Positions 26,021 through 35,417 are shown, counted from the stretch's first letter. The stretch: 64,000 bases of DNA from Phycisphaeraceae bacterium (GCA_029260655.1 JAJDCU010000059.1:44860-108859), one strand, 5' to 3'. The notes: generated by a model from the letters alone, not told the origin. Made by a program: numbers and translations.

Positions 26021-28324
26021 ATGGCCAACGGCAAATCCAGCACCGCCCGACGACGCGAGGTACGCAAGAGCGTGCCGCGTCCGGGCCCCAAGTGGCTCAA
26101 GGCCCTGCAGCACCGAGAGGTCGGCTGGGCGGCGCTGTATATCGCCATGCTCGTCGCCATCGCCGGGCCGGTCGCCGTCTGGCTTGGCGGGCCGACCCAT
26201 CACCACCTGGGGCAGGTCCTCACCGAACCGATCGTCGCCCGGGTGCCCTTCCAGCGTGAAAACACCGAACGCACCCGTGAGCTGCGCGAGGCCGCAAAAC
26301 GCAACCTCCCCGCGCTCTACAGGGCCGACACGACCTACCGTGACCTGCTCGCTTCACGGCTGGACGAGCTGCTGGAGCTGACAAAATACGACACGCTCGA
26401 TCAGGTCCCCGCGGAGTACAAGGAACAGGCCGAGATCACCGAGCTTGCGCTGCGTGAGTTGCGCCGGTACGTCCAGGGCGGTCAACCCACCGATCAGTGG
26501 AAGGACGACACACAGCGGCTCCTCCAGGAGTTGTTCGAGTTGGCGATCCTGGACCCCGCAGGCGAACACCCCGACGGATACACGATCGGGGAGACGCCCA
26601 TCACGATCGTCCACCCCGACCCGGCCCCCGCCAAATTGAAAGAGCAGCCGCTGTACGGCGTCGGTCGGGTCCGCACGCTCAGCGACACCGAGGCGCTGAA
26701 AAATGACGTCAAGTTCGCCACACGCTTTTTCGAGGGCGAGCACCTACAGACCTCGATCGTCGCGCTGGTCATGCAGCATCCCCAACCGACCTACCGCTAC
26801 GACCCCAAGCTCACCGCGCAGCGCCGCAGCAAAGCGGCCGAAGCGGTCGAGCCTCAGATCATCGAATACCCCCGCGACTTTGTGCTGGTCCCCACCGGCG
26901 CCGAACTTTCGCCGGACCACCTGGCGCTGATCCAGCACGAAGCCACGGCCTACATCGATCAGCTCACGACGGCACAATCCGTGCTGGTGCTGATCGGCAA
27001 GCTCGGGCTGATCCTGCTGGTCGGCGTGGCGGTGTGGACTTACATCTTCTTCTACAACCACCGGATCGTCCGCAACCCCATGCGGGGCCTGGCGATCACC
27101 GCCCTGCTGCTGCTGTGCCAGCTTATCGCCATCGCCCTGGGCCGAAGCGCCCCGCAGCTTCTGCCGGCGATGGCGACGCTGCCGGCGCTGATGGCGGCGG
27201 CCGTGCTGGCGATCGTCTACGACCAGCGCTTCGCCCTGGCGATGGGCGGGTTCCTCGGCCTGCTGATCCTGCTGAGCCTGGACCTGACGACCGAGCACGT
27301 GCTGGTCATGATGACGGGCATCGGCGTGGGGGTCGCGCTGCTGCGGGAGGTCCGAAGCCGGTCCAAGCTCGTCACGGTCGGGCTGTGGTGCGGTTTGGCG
27401 ATGGGGATGACCGTCTTCCTCGCCTCGGTTACGACCCGGCACCTGAGCGTGCCCGGTGAGCTCTGGCGGATCGGGCTGGACTCGATGTCGATGGTCTTCG
27501 CCGGGCTGGTCGCCGGGCTGGTCGTGCAAGGCGCGTTGCCCGGGATCGAACGGGTCTTCCGTGTAACCACCGCCATGACGCTCAAGGAACTCAACGACGC
27601 AAGCCACCCGCTTTTGCAACGGCTGGCGCAGGAAGCGCCCGGGACGTACCAGCACTCGCTTCGGATTGCGGACATGGCCGAGGCCGCCGCCGACACGATC
27701 GGCGCAGATGGCTTGTTCTGCCGGGTCGGCGCGATGTACCACGACATCGGCAAGATCAACAAGCCCATGTACTTCATCGAGAACCAGGGCGGCGGGCCCA
27801 ACCGTCACGACAAGCTCACCCCCGCGATGAGCCTGCTGATCATCGTCGGACATGTCAAGGACGGCATCGAGATGGCGCGTGAGTACGCCCTGCCACCGAC
27901 CCTTCGGCACTTCATCGAATCGCACCACGGCACGACCCTGGTCGAGTACTTCTTCCACGCCGCAAAGAAACAGACCGAGGCGGAGGACAAGCCCGGCCCA
28001 AGCGAGTTCGAGTTCCGCTACCCCGGGCCCAAGCCGCAGACCAAGGAAGCGGCGATCATGCTCCTGTGCGACTGCATCGAAGGCGCCGCCCGCGCCCTGC
28101 CCGAGCCGACACCCGTCCGCCTGGAGCAGGCCGTCATCGCCCTGGCCCGCAAACGACTGATGGACGGACAGTTTGACGAGTGCAACCTCACCCTCAGCGA
28201 ACTGCACAGGATCGAAAAATCGATCGTCAAAACCCTCTGCGCCGTGTATCACGGGCGGATCGCGTATCCCAGCGATAAGAAGGATGAGCAACCTACAGCG
28301 CAGGCCGACGCCGCTGCGGGGTGA
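26021..28324 (+). CDS. 7TM-HD domain phosphodiesterase (PgpH-like)
   Basis: This 767-residue membrane protein has an N-terminal signal-anchor helix (about 36-56), a large extracytoplasmic domain (to about 315) and seven membrane helices (about 320-520). The C-terminal HD domain has Y-Q-H-S-L-R (about 545), YHDIGK with the His-Asp pair (about 573-574) and ESHHGTTLVEYF. Characterised relatives hydrolyse cyclic di-AMP. The order phoH then PgpH-like is conserved; the ybeY gene that normally follows is not found here, and the DNA after 28324 changes in composition. Confidence 0.93.
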   Translation: MANGKSSTARRREVRKSVPRPGPKWLKALQHREVGWAALYIAMLVAIAGPVAVWLGGPTHHHLGQVLTEPIVARVPFQRENTERTRELREAAKRNLPALYRADTTYRDLLASRLDELLELTKYDTLDQVPAEYKEQAEITELALRELRRYVQGGQPTDQWKDDTQRLLQELFELAILDPAGEHPDGYTIGETPITIVHPDPAPAKLKEQPLYGVGRVRTLSDTEALKNDVKFATRFFEGEHLQTSIVALVMQHPQPTYRYDPKLTAQRRSKAAEAVEPQIIEYPRDFVLVPTGAELSPDHLALIQHEATAYIDQLTTAQSVLVLIGKLGLILLVGVAVWTYIFFYNHRIVRNPMRGLAITALLLLCQLIAIALGRSAPQLLPAMATLPALMAAAVLAIVYDQRFALAMGGFLGLLILLSLDLTTEHVLVMMTGIGVGVALLREVRSRSKLVTVGLWCGLAMGMTVFLASVTTRHLSVPGELWRIGLDSMSMVFAGLVAGLVVQGALPGIERVFRVTTAMTLKELNDASHPLLQRLAQEAPGTYQHSLRIADMAEAAADTIGADGLFCRVGAMYHDIGKINKPMYFIENQGGGPNRHDKLTPAMSLLIIVGHVKDGIEMAREYALPPTLRHFIESHHGTTLVEYFFHAAKKQTEAEDKPGPSEFEFRYPGPKPQTKEAAIMLLCDCIEGAARALPEPTPVRLEQAVIALARKRLMDGQFDECNLTLSELHRIEKSIVKTLCAVYHGRIAYPSDKKDEQPTAQADAAAG

Positions 28325-28349
28325 CAAACCAACCGGCTTGTATTTACCG

Positions 28350-28946
28350 TTAAGACTTCTCGCCCGATTCAACTTGCATCTTTTTAACGTCGGCCACTAA
28401 GTCCAAGAGCCAAAGTAACTCTTGACGATGTCCCCACAGATGCTTGATGGGAATTGGAAGACCCGACAAATTTAAACTGGCAGGTCTTGAGTTTACAATT
28501 TTCTTGTTTGCCGGTGACACAATTACCGCAATCACTAATCCATTAACGAGGGAGGATGGTAATACAAGACTGCCACTCTCAACTCGAAACATATTTTCAT
28601 TGGTAAACGTAAGGTTATCTGGAATCTCAGCTTCGTGGTAAAGTCCACACCTGACGGCGTGATAAATCAGATCTTGAATTCCACACAGACCATCGGCATT
28701 TTTTTTGATTTCCGGATGATCATACATAAGATTAATATTCTCTATTCGGCGCCCATCAAAAGCTACATGCGTAATGATTCCCATATTCTCTTGAATGAAT
28801 CGTTTATAGCTCGATCTGCCAGACTTGCCGTATTCCCGCTTCGCCGTCACATCAATTGCCGCGCAGATAGAAAAGAGCGCCCCTTCCGGATCAGAAGCAC
28901 CCATCTTATCAATGGCTTCAGAAACTCGATCATCGACGCCCAACAA
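28350..28946 (-). CDS. Unknown protein in AT-richer DNA
   Basis: This 198-residue protein is not recognised. Its DNA is clearly lower in GC than its neighbours and uses codons such as AAT, ATA and TTT freely, which suggests recent acquisition. The sequence shows alternating helical segments (about 1-45, rich in Ala, Asp and Lys), a stretch with IYHAVRCGLYHEAEIP, and a beta-rich C-terminal half without membrane segments. The start is a TTG at 28946; the frame stays open and protein-like for about 20 more codons upstream without a normal start, so the 5' end may be incorrectly placed or truncated. It is convergent with the PgpH-like gene, 26 bp away. Confidence 0.6.
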   Translation of the reverse strand: MLGVDDRVSEAIDKMGASDPEGALFSICAAIDVTAKREYGKSGRSSYKRFIQENMGIITHVAFDGRRIENINLMYDHPEIKKNADGLCGIQDLIYHAVRCGLYHEAEIPDNLTFTNENMFRVESGSLVLPSSLVNGLVIAVIVSPANKKIVNSRPASLNLSGLPIPIKHLWGHRQELLWLLDLVADVKKMQVESGEKS

Positions 28947-28952
28947 ATACCC

Positions 28953-29264
28953 CCTGACTTGCTGCCCACAGTCGCCAGTATAGTCAATCTGCCATAAACC
29001 TTATCAATCACACCGACTGCCATCAGTGGCGCCGGATTGGAAGTTGCTGCGGTGGGTTCGGAGCATGATGCCAGAATCAGCCCGTAACGGCCGGAACGCC
29101 GGATTTGGGGCGTAGACGAGCCACGAGCCGATATTGATTACACGCCCTCCCGGACACTTGGAATGGGTTATGGGCGGTGATGCTTGGCCGGGCGTGATCG
29201 GCTAAGATACGCGGCTGGCCACAGATGGGCCTGAAGGATCAGCGAGTCATTTGGAGCGACCGAT
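28953..29264. other. Intergenic, nothing recognised
   Basis: Composition returns from AT-richer to the local average across this stretch. No further gene, repeat or convincing promoter was seen before the universal stress protein start. Confidence 0.4.
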
Positions 29265-29690
29265 TTGAGTACGAGCCGGATGTTGATTGCGGTATCGAGC
29301 CCCTGGGCAAGCGAGAAGCTGGCCGAGCCGATCGCGGACATGGCCAAGCGGCTGGACGCCACGGCGGTGGTCGCCCACGTCGCGCAATTGCAGGACGAGG
29401 ACGAGCACGAATCCGACGCGACCCAGCGCGGCGAGGAGACCCTCAAGCTGCTGACCCAGACACTTCAGACCGCCGGCGTCGAGGTCGAAAGCGTGATGCT
29501 GTTTTCCGATGACGTCGCCAAGGCGATACTGAATACCGCCCGCGCCAAGCAGTGCACGTTTATCGTGTTGGGATTGACCGGCAAGGGCGTGCTCAAGCGG
29601 CTGATCGCAGGGGACGTTCCCGCGAACATCGTCCGCCAGGCCGACATGCCCGTCCTGCTGTGCCCGGCGAACTGGAACGGGTCGCTGTAG
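29265..29690 (+). CDS. Universal stress protein (UspA family)
   Basis: This 141-residue cytoplasmic protein has the alpha/beta Usp fold. The N terminus (MLIAVSSPWASEKLAEPIADMA) gives the first strand and helix, the middle has VVAHVAQLQDEDEH, and the C-terminal ATP-binding motif appears in a divergent form: FIVLGLTGKGVLKRLIAG, with G-x-x-G-x-G-x(8) spacing reduced, then ANIVRQADMPVLLCP. The start is probably a TTG at 29265. It stands alone, before a PEP-CTERM gene. Confidence 0.85.
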   Translation: MSTSRMLIAVSSPWASEKLAEPIADMAKRLDATAVVAHVAQLQDEDEHESDATQRGEETLKLLTQTLQTAGVEVESVMLFSDDVAKAILNTARAKQCTFIVLGLTGKGVLKRLIAGDVPANIVRQADMPVLLCPANWNGSL

Positions 29691-29802
29691 GTTCCCAACA
29701 CATCTGCATAAAAAACCATCGACATCCGGCCCGTGGTCTGGTAGCCTCATGCTGTGAGGATTTGAGTACGTATTCACACAGTTTCTGAGGGAGAGGCCGG
29801 GC

Positions 29803-31200
29803 ATGAATCATTCTCAACGGATCACGACCACTCTTGCGTCGGCGATATCAGTATGTTTGATCGTGGCGACGGATGCGCAGGCAGCGTTGACGGTCACCGA
29901 CGTCGGCCGTTACGACTTCACCGACACCAGCGGTTCGGGGGCGCGCGAACTCAGTGGGCTTACCTACGCCGGCGGGTCTTCGTACTTCGCGGTCGGCGAC
30001 CAGGACGCCCTGCTGCACACACTTTCAATCAACCTCGATATCAACACGGGCGCGATCACGTCTGTGAATATAGGTCCGGCCCCGATCACACTGGGCAGCG
30101 CGTCCAGCGGAGACCGTGAAGCGATCGTGCTGCAAGGCGGGGAGGTGCTGACCGCTAACGAATTGGGGCCCCAGCTTGAGGCCTACAACCCCGTGACCGG
30201 TCAGGCCAACGGCGCACCGGTCACCACGGCTCAACCAGGCTTCGGTGTCTATACGAATATCCGGCCAAACCGGGGTTGGGAATCACTGGCGGTGTTTCAG
30301 ACCAACACCTCGACAATCCTCACCGCCAACGAAGACGCGCTGACCGTGGACGGGCCGGCCGCGAGCTTTTCTCAGGGCGCCTTCGTGCGTATCCAGTCCG
30401 CCAGCGCAAACGCCGCCAACTCAACCACCACCGCCATCGGGCAGTTCGCCTACCCGATCGACGCGATCAACGGCGACAACCCGTTTGTCAGCGGCGAGAC
30501 CAGCGGGCTGGTCGAATTGTTGACGCTGCCGGACAACACCGTGCTGGCGATGGAACGTTCGGTTGGGCTTACCGGCTACCGCATCCGCCTCTATCAGATC
30601 GACGGCGAGCAGGCGACCGACATCAGCGGCCTGCCCGGGCTTGCTGGGTTGACACCGGGTGTTGACTACACACCGCTTGGTAAGTCGCTGTTATGGGAAA
30701 ACACGTTCAGCGTCACGACCAACTCCAACTTCGAGGGGATCGCACTGGGCCCTCAACTTGATGACGGGAGTTTCAGCCTCGTTCTTGTTGCCGACAACGC
30801 CTCGGGGCCGGTGCTGCCGATCGTCGGGCAACAGTGGACCGCAGATGACCAGTCGCTCTACGCATTGAAGCAGGGCTTCGTTCCCAACTCGGGCTGTGGT
30901 TTTGAATGCCTTATCGGCGACCTCGACGCGACCGGGTTTGTCGGGATCGAGGACCTGAACTTCATCCTCAGCCGGTGGAACCAGGTCGTCTTCCCGGGCG
31001 TTATGGCTGACCCGACCACTGACGGGTTCGTCGGGATCGAGGACTTGAACCTCGTCTTGGGCAACTGGAACGCAGGCACGCCGCCGCCGGGTTCGGCACG
31101 GGAGATGGCGCCGCACATCATCCCCGAGCCGGGCGCAGGGGCATCGTTGGCGCTGGTGTTAGTCTTGAGCCTGTTCGCTCGACTCAGACGCCGAGCGTAA
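29803..31200 (+). CDS. Phytase-esterase-like exported protein with dockerin-like pair and PEP-CTERM tail
   Basis: This secreted 465-residue protein has a signal peptide (about 1-28). Residues 35-370 resemble the esterase-like activity of phytase family, a beta-propeller type: ELSGLTYAGGSSYFAVGDQD near the start, repeated blade-like segments and ERSVGLTGYRIRLYQID. Two EF-hand-like repeats follow (GDLDATGFVGIEDLN and DPTTDGFVGIEDLN), then an Ala/Pro linker and the sorting tail PEPGAGASLALVLVLSLFAR ending in basic residues. The tail would be processed by an exosortase. It is convergent with the GH25 gene, 44 bp away. Confidence 0.8.
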   Translation: MNHSQRITTTLASAISVCLIVATDAQAALTVTDVGRYDFTDTSGSGARELSGLTYAGGSSYFAVGDQDALLHTLSINLDINTGAITSVNIGPAPITLGSASSGDREAIVLQGGEVLTANELGPQLEAYNPVTGQANGAPVTTAQPGFGVYTNIRPNRGWESLAVFQTNTSTILTANEDALTVDGPAASFSQGAFVRIQSASANAANSTTTAIGQFAYPIDAINGDNPFVSGETSGLVELLTLPDNTVLAMERSVGLTGYRIRLYQIDGEQATDISGLPGLAGLTPGVDYTPLGKSLLWENTFSVTTNSNFEGIALGPQLDDGSFSLVLVADNASGPVLPIVGQQWTADDQSLYALKQGFVPNSGCGFECLIGDLDATGFVGIEDLNFILSRWNQVVFPGVMADPTTDGFVGIEDLNLVLGNWNAGTPPPGSAREMAPHIIPEPGAGASLALVLVLSLFARLRRRA

Positions 31201-31244
31201 ATCATTGACCGCGGCCGTACGGAGTAGGCCACGAAGCTCAGGCG

Positions 31245-33182
31245 TTATACCTCGTCGTCGTCGCTGGATTCCCAGAGCCCCAATACGGGGGCAAAACTGG
31301 ACCCGCCCGCGGTGAAGGCGTCACCGAATGGAGACCGACTGGATGCCTGCCATGCGGCGATGGCCAGGCCCTGAGCCCGATCGGTCCGCGCCGGTGCGGC
31401 GGGGATCGCTTGTGGCCGTCCGCGGCTGGGCTGGGGCTCTGAGGTCGTTGTGACCGCTGTATCGGTCAGAACCGGGGCTGCTGCGTCGGGCTCCAGCGTC
31501 ACCGAGGTGGCGATGGCGGTAACCGGCGGCGGGGTGCCCGCGTTCCAGTTGCCCAAGACGAGGTTCAGGTCCTCGATCCCAACGAAGTTGTCGCCGGTCG
31601 GGTCGGCCGCGGGATCGGTCGGCGGGCTCGCGTTCCAATCACTGAGCACCAGGTTCAAGTCCTCGATCCCGACAAACCCGTCGCCGTTGAGGTCGCCCTC
31701 GAGTACGACCGTCTCGATCGTCAGGAGGTAAGCACCGGTGGTCCCTGGGTTCGCCGAAACAGCCAGGTACACGTCGCCTGTCGTCGGCGCGGTCCAGTCG
31801 ACCTGAGCGTGTACACCGCCTGGGTTAGATCCGGTGTTCTGGCTGATGACCGCGCCGACGGCGTCATATAGCGTCAGCGTGGCATCCGCGATGGATGAGT
31901 CCGAAACCTTGAAGCTGTAGTTGGTCCCGGCGTCGACGTGCCATCGGAAAAAGTCCACGTCTCCGGAAGTCTGGATTCCCGCTGCGGCAAACGGCCCTAA
32001 GAGGGTAGCCGCCTCCGCGATCGAATCGCCGACATCGTCCGTGGGCTCGACAACGAGGTCGTAACCACCGGTATCCGAAGAAGTGACTTCCAGGAAATAG
32101 GTATCCACCGCGATGGGGGTAAACGTGAGTTCGGCGAGGGTGCTGCCCACCGCCGGGCCGGTGTCGGTCGCCAGCAAGGCGCCGCCGCTGGTATAGAGCC
32201 GCAGCTCCGCGGAAGTAAGCCCATCGGCCAGTGTCGAGAAGGTGTAGTTCACGCCGCTGGTTAGACTGACCTCGAACCAATCGGCGTCCAGGGGCGCTTC
32301 GATCACCCCGGCGGTGGTGGAGGGCATGGCGATGGGGGTGGCGGAGGCGAGGTCGTCGCCGTGGTCGTCGGGGATAGTGTTGATGACGTACTTGGCGGTG
32401 AACTGGGCGAGATCGCCTAAGAAGACGTTGCCGTCGACGTTCCCCGCGATCCCCGGGACACTGGTGGTCCAGGAATACTGCCAGAGGTCGTAGCTGCTGA
32501 ATACCCCGGGGGCGGATGGCGGGTTGCTCGGGTTATTGGTCGGGTTGGCATACCACAGGTCGTAGATGTTGACCGAGCTGTTAATCTCTGAAGAGGCAAA
32601 ACTCCCGTTCATATAGATGATGGGCACGATCCCGCTACTGAGCGCACTGAAGGCGTTCATGAAGTCGTGGACCCAGTTACTCAGGACGGTGGTGCTCAGC
32701 GAGCTGCCGCTTTCAAGGTCGAGCGCCGGGCGCAAGAACCCGTCACCGAGGTAGGGGCTCACTGCGTCGTAGAAATCGGAGGCCTCGGCGGCGGCGTCGT
32801 TGACCCCCCCGGTATAGGGTGTGGCGAAGTGGTAGCCGCTGACGGGCAGGCCGGCGTTGTTTGCGCCGTTAACGTTGATGGACCACCTGGAATCGACGAA
32901 GTTGACGCCCTCTGTCGCCTTGGCCCAGACAAACTCGATGCCGGACCCCGCGACACTGCCCCAGTTGATGGCGCCCTGCCACTTGGATACGTCGATCCCA
33001 AAGGTCTGGACACCCACCGCGGCGGGGGCCTCAAGCGGCTGCTCTATGGACGAGCCAAACGCCTCCTGGGGCTCCAACGGCGAGGCGCTGAGCAGCAGCC
33101 TCGGCTCAAGGGGTTCCAGGCCAGCGGCGGGTACGGCTGTAACATCTCGGTCCGGCCGGGATCGGCCTGGGTCGTGACTCAT
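31245..33182 (-). CDS. GH25 lysozyme-like protein with LEPR-XLL, pre-peptidase and dockerin-like domains
   Basis: This 645-residue surface protein starts with the planctomycete LEPR-XLL motif (LEPRLLLSA, about 25-33) and lacks a normal signal peptide. The GH25 domain runs about 60-270: FGIDVSKWQG with Asp64 and PALDLES with Asp155 and Glu157, the expected acids for muramidase chemistry. Two bacterial pre-peptidase-type beta domains follow (about 280-490). Then come two EF-hand-like repeats (GDLNGDGFVGIEDLN, DPTGDNFVGIEDLN) and a Pro/Ala-rich end. There is no PEP-CTERM tail, unlike its neighbours sharing the same EF-hand cassette. Confidence 0.88.
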   Translation of the reverse strand: MSHDPGRSRPDRDVTAVPAAGLEPLEPRLLLSASPLEPQEAFGSSIEQPLEAPAAVGVQTFGIDVSKWQGAINWGSVAGSGIEFVWAKATEGVNFVDSRWSINVNGANNAGLPVSGYHFATPYTGGVNDAAAEASDFYDAVSPYLGDGFLRPALDLESGSSLSTTVLSNWVHDFMNAFSALSSGIVPIIYMNGSFASSEINSSVNIYDLWYANPTNNPSNPPSAPGVFSSYDLWQYSWTTSVPGIAGNVDGNVFLGDLAQFTAKYVINTIPDDHGDDLASATPIAMPSTTAGVIEAPLDADWFEVSLTSGVNYTFSTLADGLTSAELRLYTSGGALLATDTGPAVGSTLAELTFTPIAVDTYFLEVTSSDTGGYDLVVEPTDDVGDSIAEAATLLGPFAAAGIQTSGDVDFFRWHVDAGTNYSFKVSDSSIADATLTLYDAVGAVISQNTGSNPGGVHAQVDWTAPTTGDVYLAVSANPGTTGAYLLTIETVVLEGDLNGDGFVGIEDLNLVLSDWNASPPTDPAADPTGDNFVGIEDLNLVLGNWNAGTPPPVTAIATSVTLEPDAAAPVLTDTAVTTTSEPQPSRGRPQAIPAAPARTDRAQGLAIAAWQASSRSPFGDAFTAGGSSFAPVLGLWESSDDDEV

Positions 33183-33251
33183 CCTTGTGTCCTCTTTCGT
33201 GTGTCGGTCCCGTGATACTGGCCGTGGAAGACGGCGCAGCTACTTCACGCG

Positions 33252-33274
33252 CGGTTATTACATAAGAATAACCG
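33252..33274. promoter_or_regulatory. Inverted repeat upstream of the GH25 gene
   Basis: CGGTTATT (33252-33259) and AATAACCG (33267-33274) form 8-bp arms around a 7-base spacer in AT-richer DNA, 70 bp upstream of the lysozyme start. The spacing suits a dimeric regulator, but a chance palindrome is possible. Confidence 0.35.
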
Positions 33275-33346
33275 GTCCTGATAGATATTCCAATAGTCGA
33301 TCCGTTTTTTTGGCCAGAAAAGTCCCACAGCCCCCCCTACCGCGGC

Positions 33347-34594
33347 TTACCGGCCATAGAGAAACAAAAGGATCTGGTCTATTCGGTCCGCCCAGGCTGC
33401 CTCGTTGTGCTGGCCTTCCGCCACCTCCAGGTAACGGAAATCCCGCCCAGCCTCCAACCCGGCTTGCTCGAACAGGGCCGCCAGCGAGCGGGCGTTGAGG
33501 ACCGAACTTGGCAACGACGCACCTGGCAGGGGCCTGCCCTCGGCGGTACCCATGTCGATCCAGAACCGCGTCTTCTTCATCCAGCTTTGGTCACCCGCCC
33601 CCCACCGGGTCAGCAGCCCCCTGTCAGGCCAGCCTAACGTCGGCGAAACCCCCGCGCACCGACCGAACGTCTGGGGGTACGCCCGGGCCATGTGCAGCGA
33701 GATCAACCCGCCCAGGGACGAGCCGGCGATGCCTGTCTTCTCACGAGCGGGATCGGTTCGATAGGTCTGATCGATCAATGGCTTGACCTCCTCGACCACG
33801 AACCGGGCGTAGGCGTCGCCCTTACCGCCACCTCTACCTTCAACCGGGGGACCGGGGACGTACTCGGCCATCCGGTCGGCGTTGTTATAAATCCCGACGA
33901 TGATGATCGGCTCGATCTGACCCTCCGCGATCAGGCGTTCGGCGGCCTCGTCCACCTGCCATTCATCGCCGGCGAAGCTGGTCGCGGCGTCGAAGATGTT
34001 CTGCCCGTCGTGCATGTACAGCACCGGGTAACGCCGATCGGGTTGGTCTTCGTAGCCCGGGGGGAGGTAGACCAGCAGGGTCCGTTCGTTGTTGAGGTTG
34101 GCGGAGCGGACGTTCTCGTGCTTTCGGATGTCGCCGGTCAGTGTCGGTTCGGGACGGTGTTGTGCCTGGCCACTGGCCCAGGACGCGATCACCATCTGAA
34201 CCGTCTTGTCTTCGTCGGCGATGAGGTAACGGTTGTCGATCTCGCCGCCACTTTCGGACTTCTCGACAAGCTCCCAGGTGCCGCCGGTGACCTTGAACTG
34301 CACCTGGGTCCCGGGCTTCAGCTGGATGCTTGTGCCGAAGGTGCCGTCGTCCTGGCGTTCGAGCTTGAGTCCTTCGGCATCCCAGCCGCCAAGCTGAGGG
34401 GTATCGCCGGAGAGGTACACCTGCCGGTCCGCCGGGGTGCCTTGCGGGACCGTGACGACGAACCGGATCGTGACCGCGTCCGACGCCGGGTCCGACTTCT
34501 GCGCCGCAGCCGGGGTCTGGGCTTGCCCCAAGGCCGATGCGCCAAGCCACAAAGATGCCGCCAACACACCGATCATGTGTACTTGCAGTCTCAT
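33347..34594 (-). CDS. Secreted esterase (Fes/esterase D-like) with starch-binding-like N domain
   Basis: This exported protein has about 415 residues. A signal peptide (about 1-25) is followed by a CBM20-like beta domain (about 40-135: VYLSGDTPQLGGWD is the typical CBM20 strand-loop). The alpha/beta-hydrolase part of the esterase D/enterochelin esterase type follows: YPVLYMHDGQNIFD, then the nucleophile elbow GSSLGG and a C-terminal His (EGQHNEAAW). Substrates for this family include acylated sugars and siderophore esters; no iron genes are near, so a polysaccharide-linked ester is more likely. I chose the ATG at 34594, nine bases after GGAG; in-frame GTG 34612 and ATG 34600 exist. Confidence 0.85.
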   Translation of the reverse strand: MRLQVHMIGVLAASLWLGASALGQAQTPAAAQKSDPASDAVTIRFVVTVPQGTPADRQVYLSGDTPQLGGWDAEGLKLERQDDGTFGTSIQLKPGTQVQFKVTGGTWELVEKSESGGEIDNRYLIADEDKTVQMVIASWASGQAQHRPEPTLTGDIRKHENVRSANLNNERTLLVYLPPGYEDQPDRRYPVLYMHDGQNIFDAATSFAGDEWQVDEAAERLIAEGQIEPIIIVGIYNNADRMAEYVPGPPVEGRGGGKGDAYARFVVEEVKPLIDQTYRTDPAREKTGIAGSSLGGLISLHMARAYPQTFGRCAGVSPTLGWPDRGLLTRWGAGDQSWMKKTRFWIDMGTAEGRPLPGASLPSSVLNARSLAALFEQAGLEAGRDFRYLEVAEGQHNEAAWADRIDQILLFLYGR

Positions 34595-34626
34595 CACCAT
34601 TTGCTCCGTCACATGGGTTGCCTATG

Positions 34627-34652
34627 AAAAACGACCGCCCGGATGGACGGCC
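34627..34652 (-). terminator. Intrinsic terminator after rplI
   Basis: On the minus strand GGCCGTCC pairs with GGGCGGTC (34633-34640 and 34645-34652, two G-U pairs) around ATCC and is followed by G and a T run (34627-34631). It closes the rpsF-ssb-rplI transcript. Confidence 0.75.
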
Positions 34653-34689
34653 GCCGTTGTGTATTGCTGATCGTTCAAGGCGGTGCCCG

Positions 34690-35241
34690 CTACTCGTCCA
34701 GTTCCGCAGTGATCGGCTCGCCGGGGGCTTCGTCCTCGACCACCTCGCCTTCCACCTCGTCCTGTTCTTCCAGCTCCTCGGCGGGCTTGTCCGAGACGAC
34801 CCAGAGCTTGATCTCGGCCTTGAGCTCCTTGTCGATCACGACCGGGATGGCGTAGCTGTCCAGGCGTTTGATCTGGTCGCCGACACGGACATGTCGATCC
34901 TCGATCATGTCAAAGCCCTCATCGCGCAGGGCCGCAGCGATCTCGTGCTGTGTCACGCCGCCGTACAACACGCCCTGCTCGTTGGCGGAGCGCTGGACGG
35001 TGAGCTCGAACTCGTTGATCTTCTCGATCAGTCCTTCGTGCTGTTTGCGGATCACCGCCATCTCGGCTGCGACCTCGGCGCGGCGGGCGGCGAGGCGTTT
35101 CACCGCGGCTTCGCTGGGGGTGGTCGCCAGGCCAAGCGGCAGCAGGTAGTTGCGGGCGTAGCCCGGCTTGACCTTCACCACGTCGCCGATGATCCCCAGG
35201 TTGCTGACGTTGTCTAAAAGTAAAAGTTCGACCTGTTTCAT
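34690..35241 (-). CDS. rplI: 50S ribosomal protein L9
   Basis: L9 binds 23S rRNA near the L1 stalk. The N terminus (MKQVELLLLDNVSNLG, then GYARNYLLPLGLA) is diagnostic and the C-terminal domain is present. The protein has about 183 residues, longer than the usual 150, because of an acidic Glu/Asp tail after VSDKPAEELEEQ. AAGGA precedes the ATG at 35241. It lies downstream of ssb, separated by about 176 bp that contain a REPIN-like element. Confidence 0.96.
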   Translation of the reverse strand: MKQVELLLLDNVSNLGIIGDVVKVKPGYARNYLLPLGLATTPSEAAVKRLAARRAEVAAEMAVIRKQHEGLIEKINEFELTVQRSANEQGVLYGGVTQHEIAAALRDEGFDMIEDRHVRVGDQIKRLDSYAIPVVIDKELKAEIKLWVVSDKPAEELEEQDEVEGEVVEDEAPGEPITAELDE

Positions 35242-35329
35242 GTTGTCCTTCCTTACAGATGGAAAGTTAGGCGCCGGCCCGCGGATCAACACGCCCGCGG
35301 CGATGCACCAGCATTATCAATTGTCCCGG

Positions 35330-35405
35330 AGCCCTCGGCTTCGCCGGGGGATTATCAACGCCATCTACCCGTGACCATCCCCCGGCCAAGCCGGGGGCTA
35401 CGGGG
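35330..35405. repeat. REPIN-like element, copy B, between ssb and rplI
   Basis: Inverted arms 35330-35352 and 35377-35401 each contain a CCCCCGGC-type hairpin. The reverse complement of this element matches copy A at 2731-2801 in both arms and in the GGTCAC next to one arm. The intervening spacer differs. It could act as an attenuator or RNA-stability element within the operon. Confidence 0.8.
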
Positions 35406-35417
35406 AAAATGATTCAA

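Noticed and set aside
26744..28372. Open frame of 542 codons opposite the PgpH-like gene
   Set aside because: It is a Gln/His/Arg-rich antisense shadow without family likeness; the plus strand has clear motifs.
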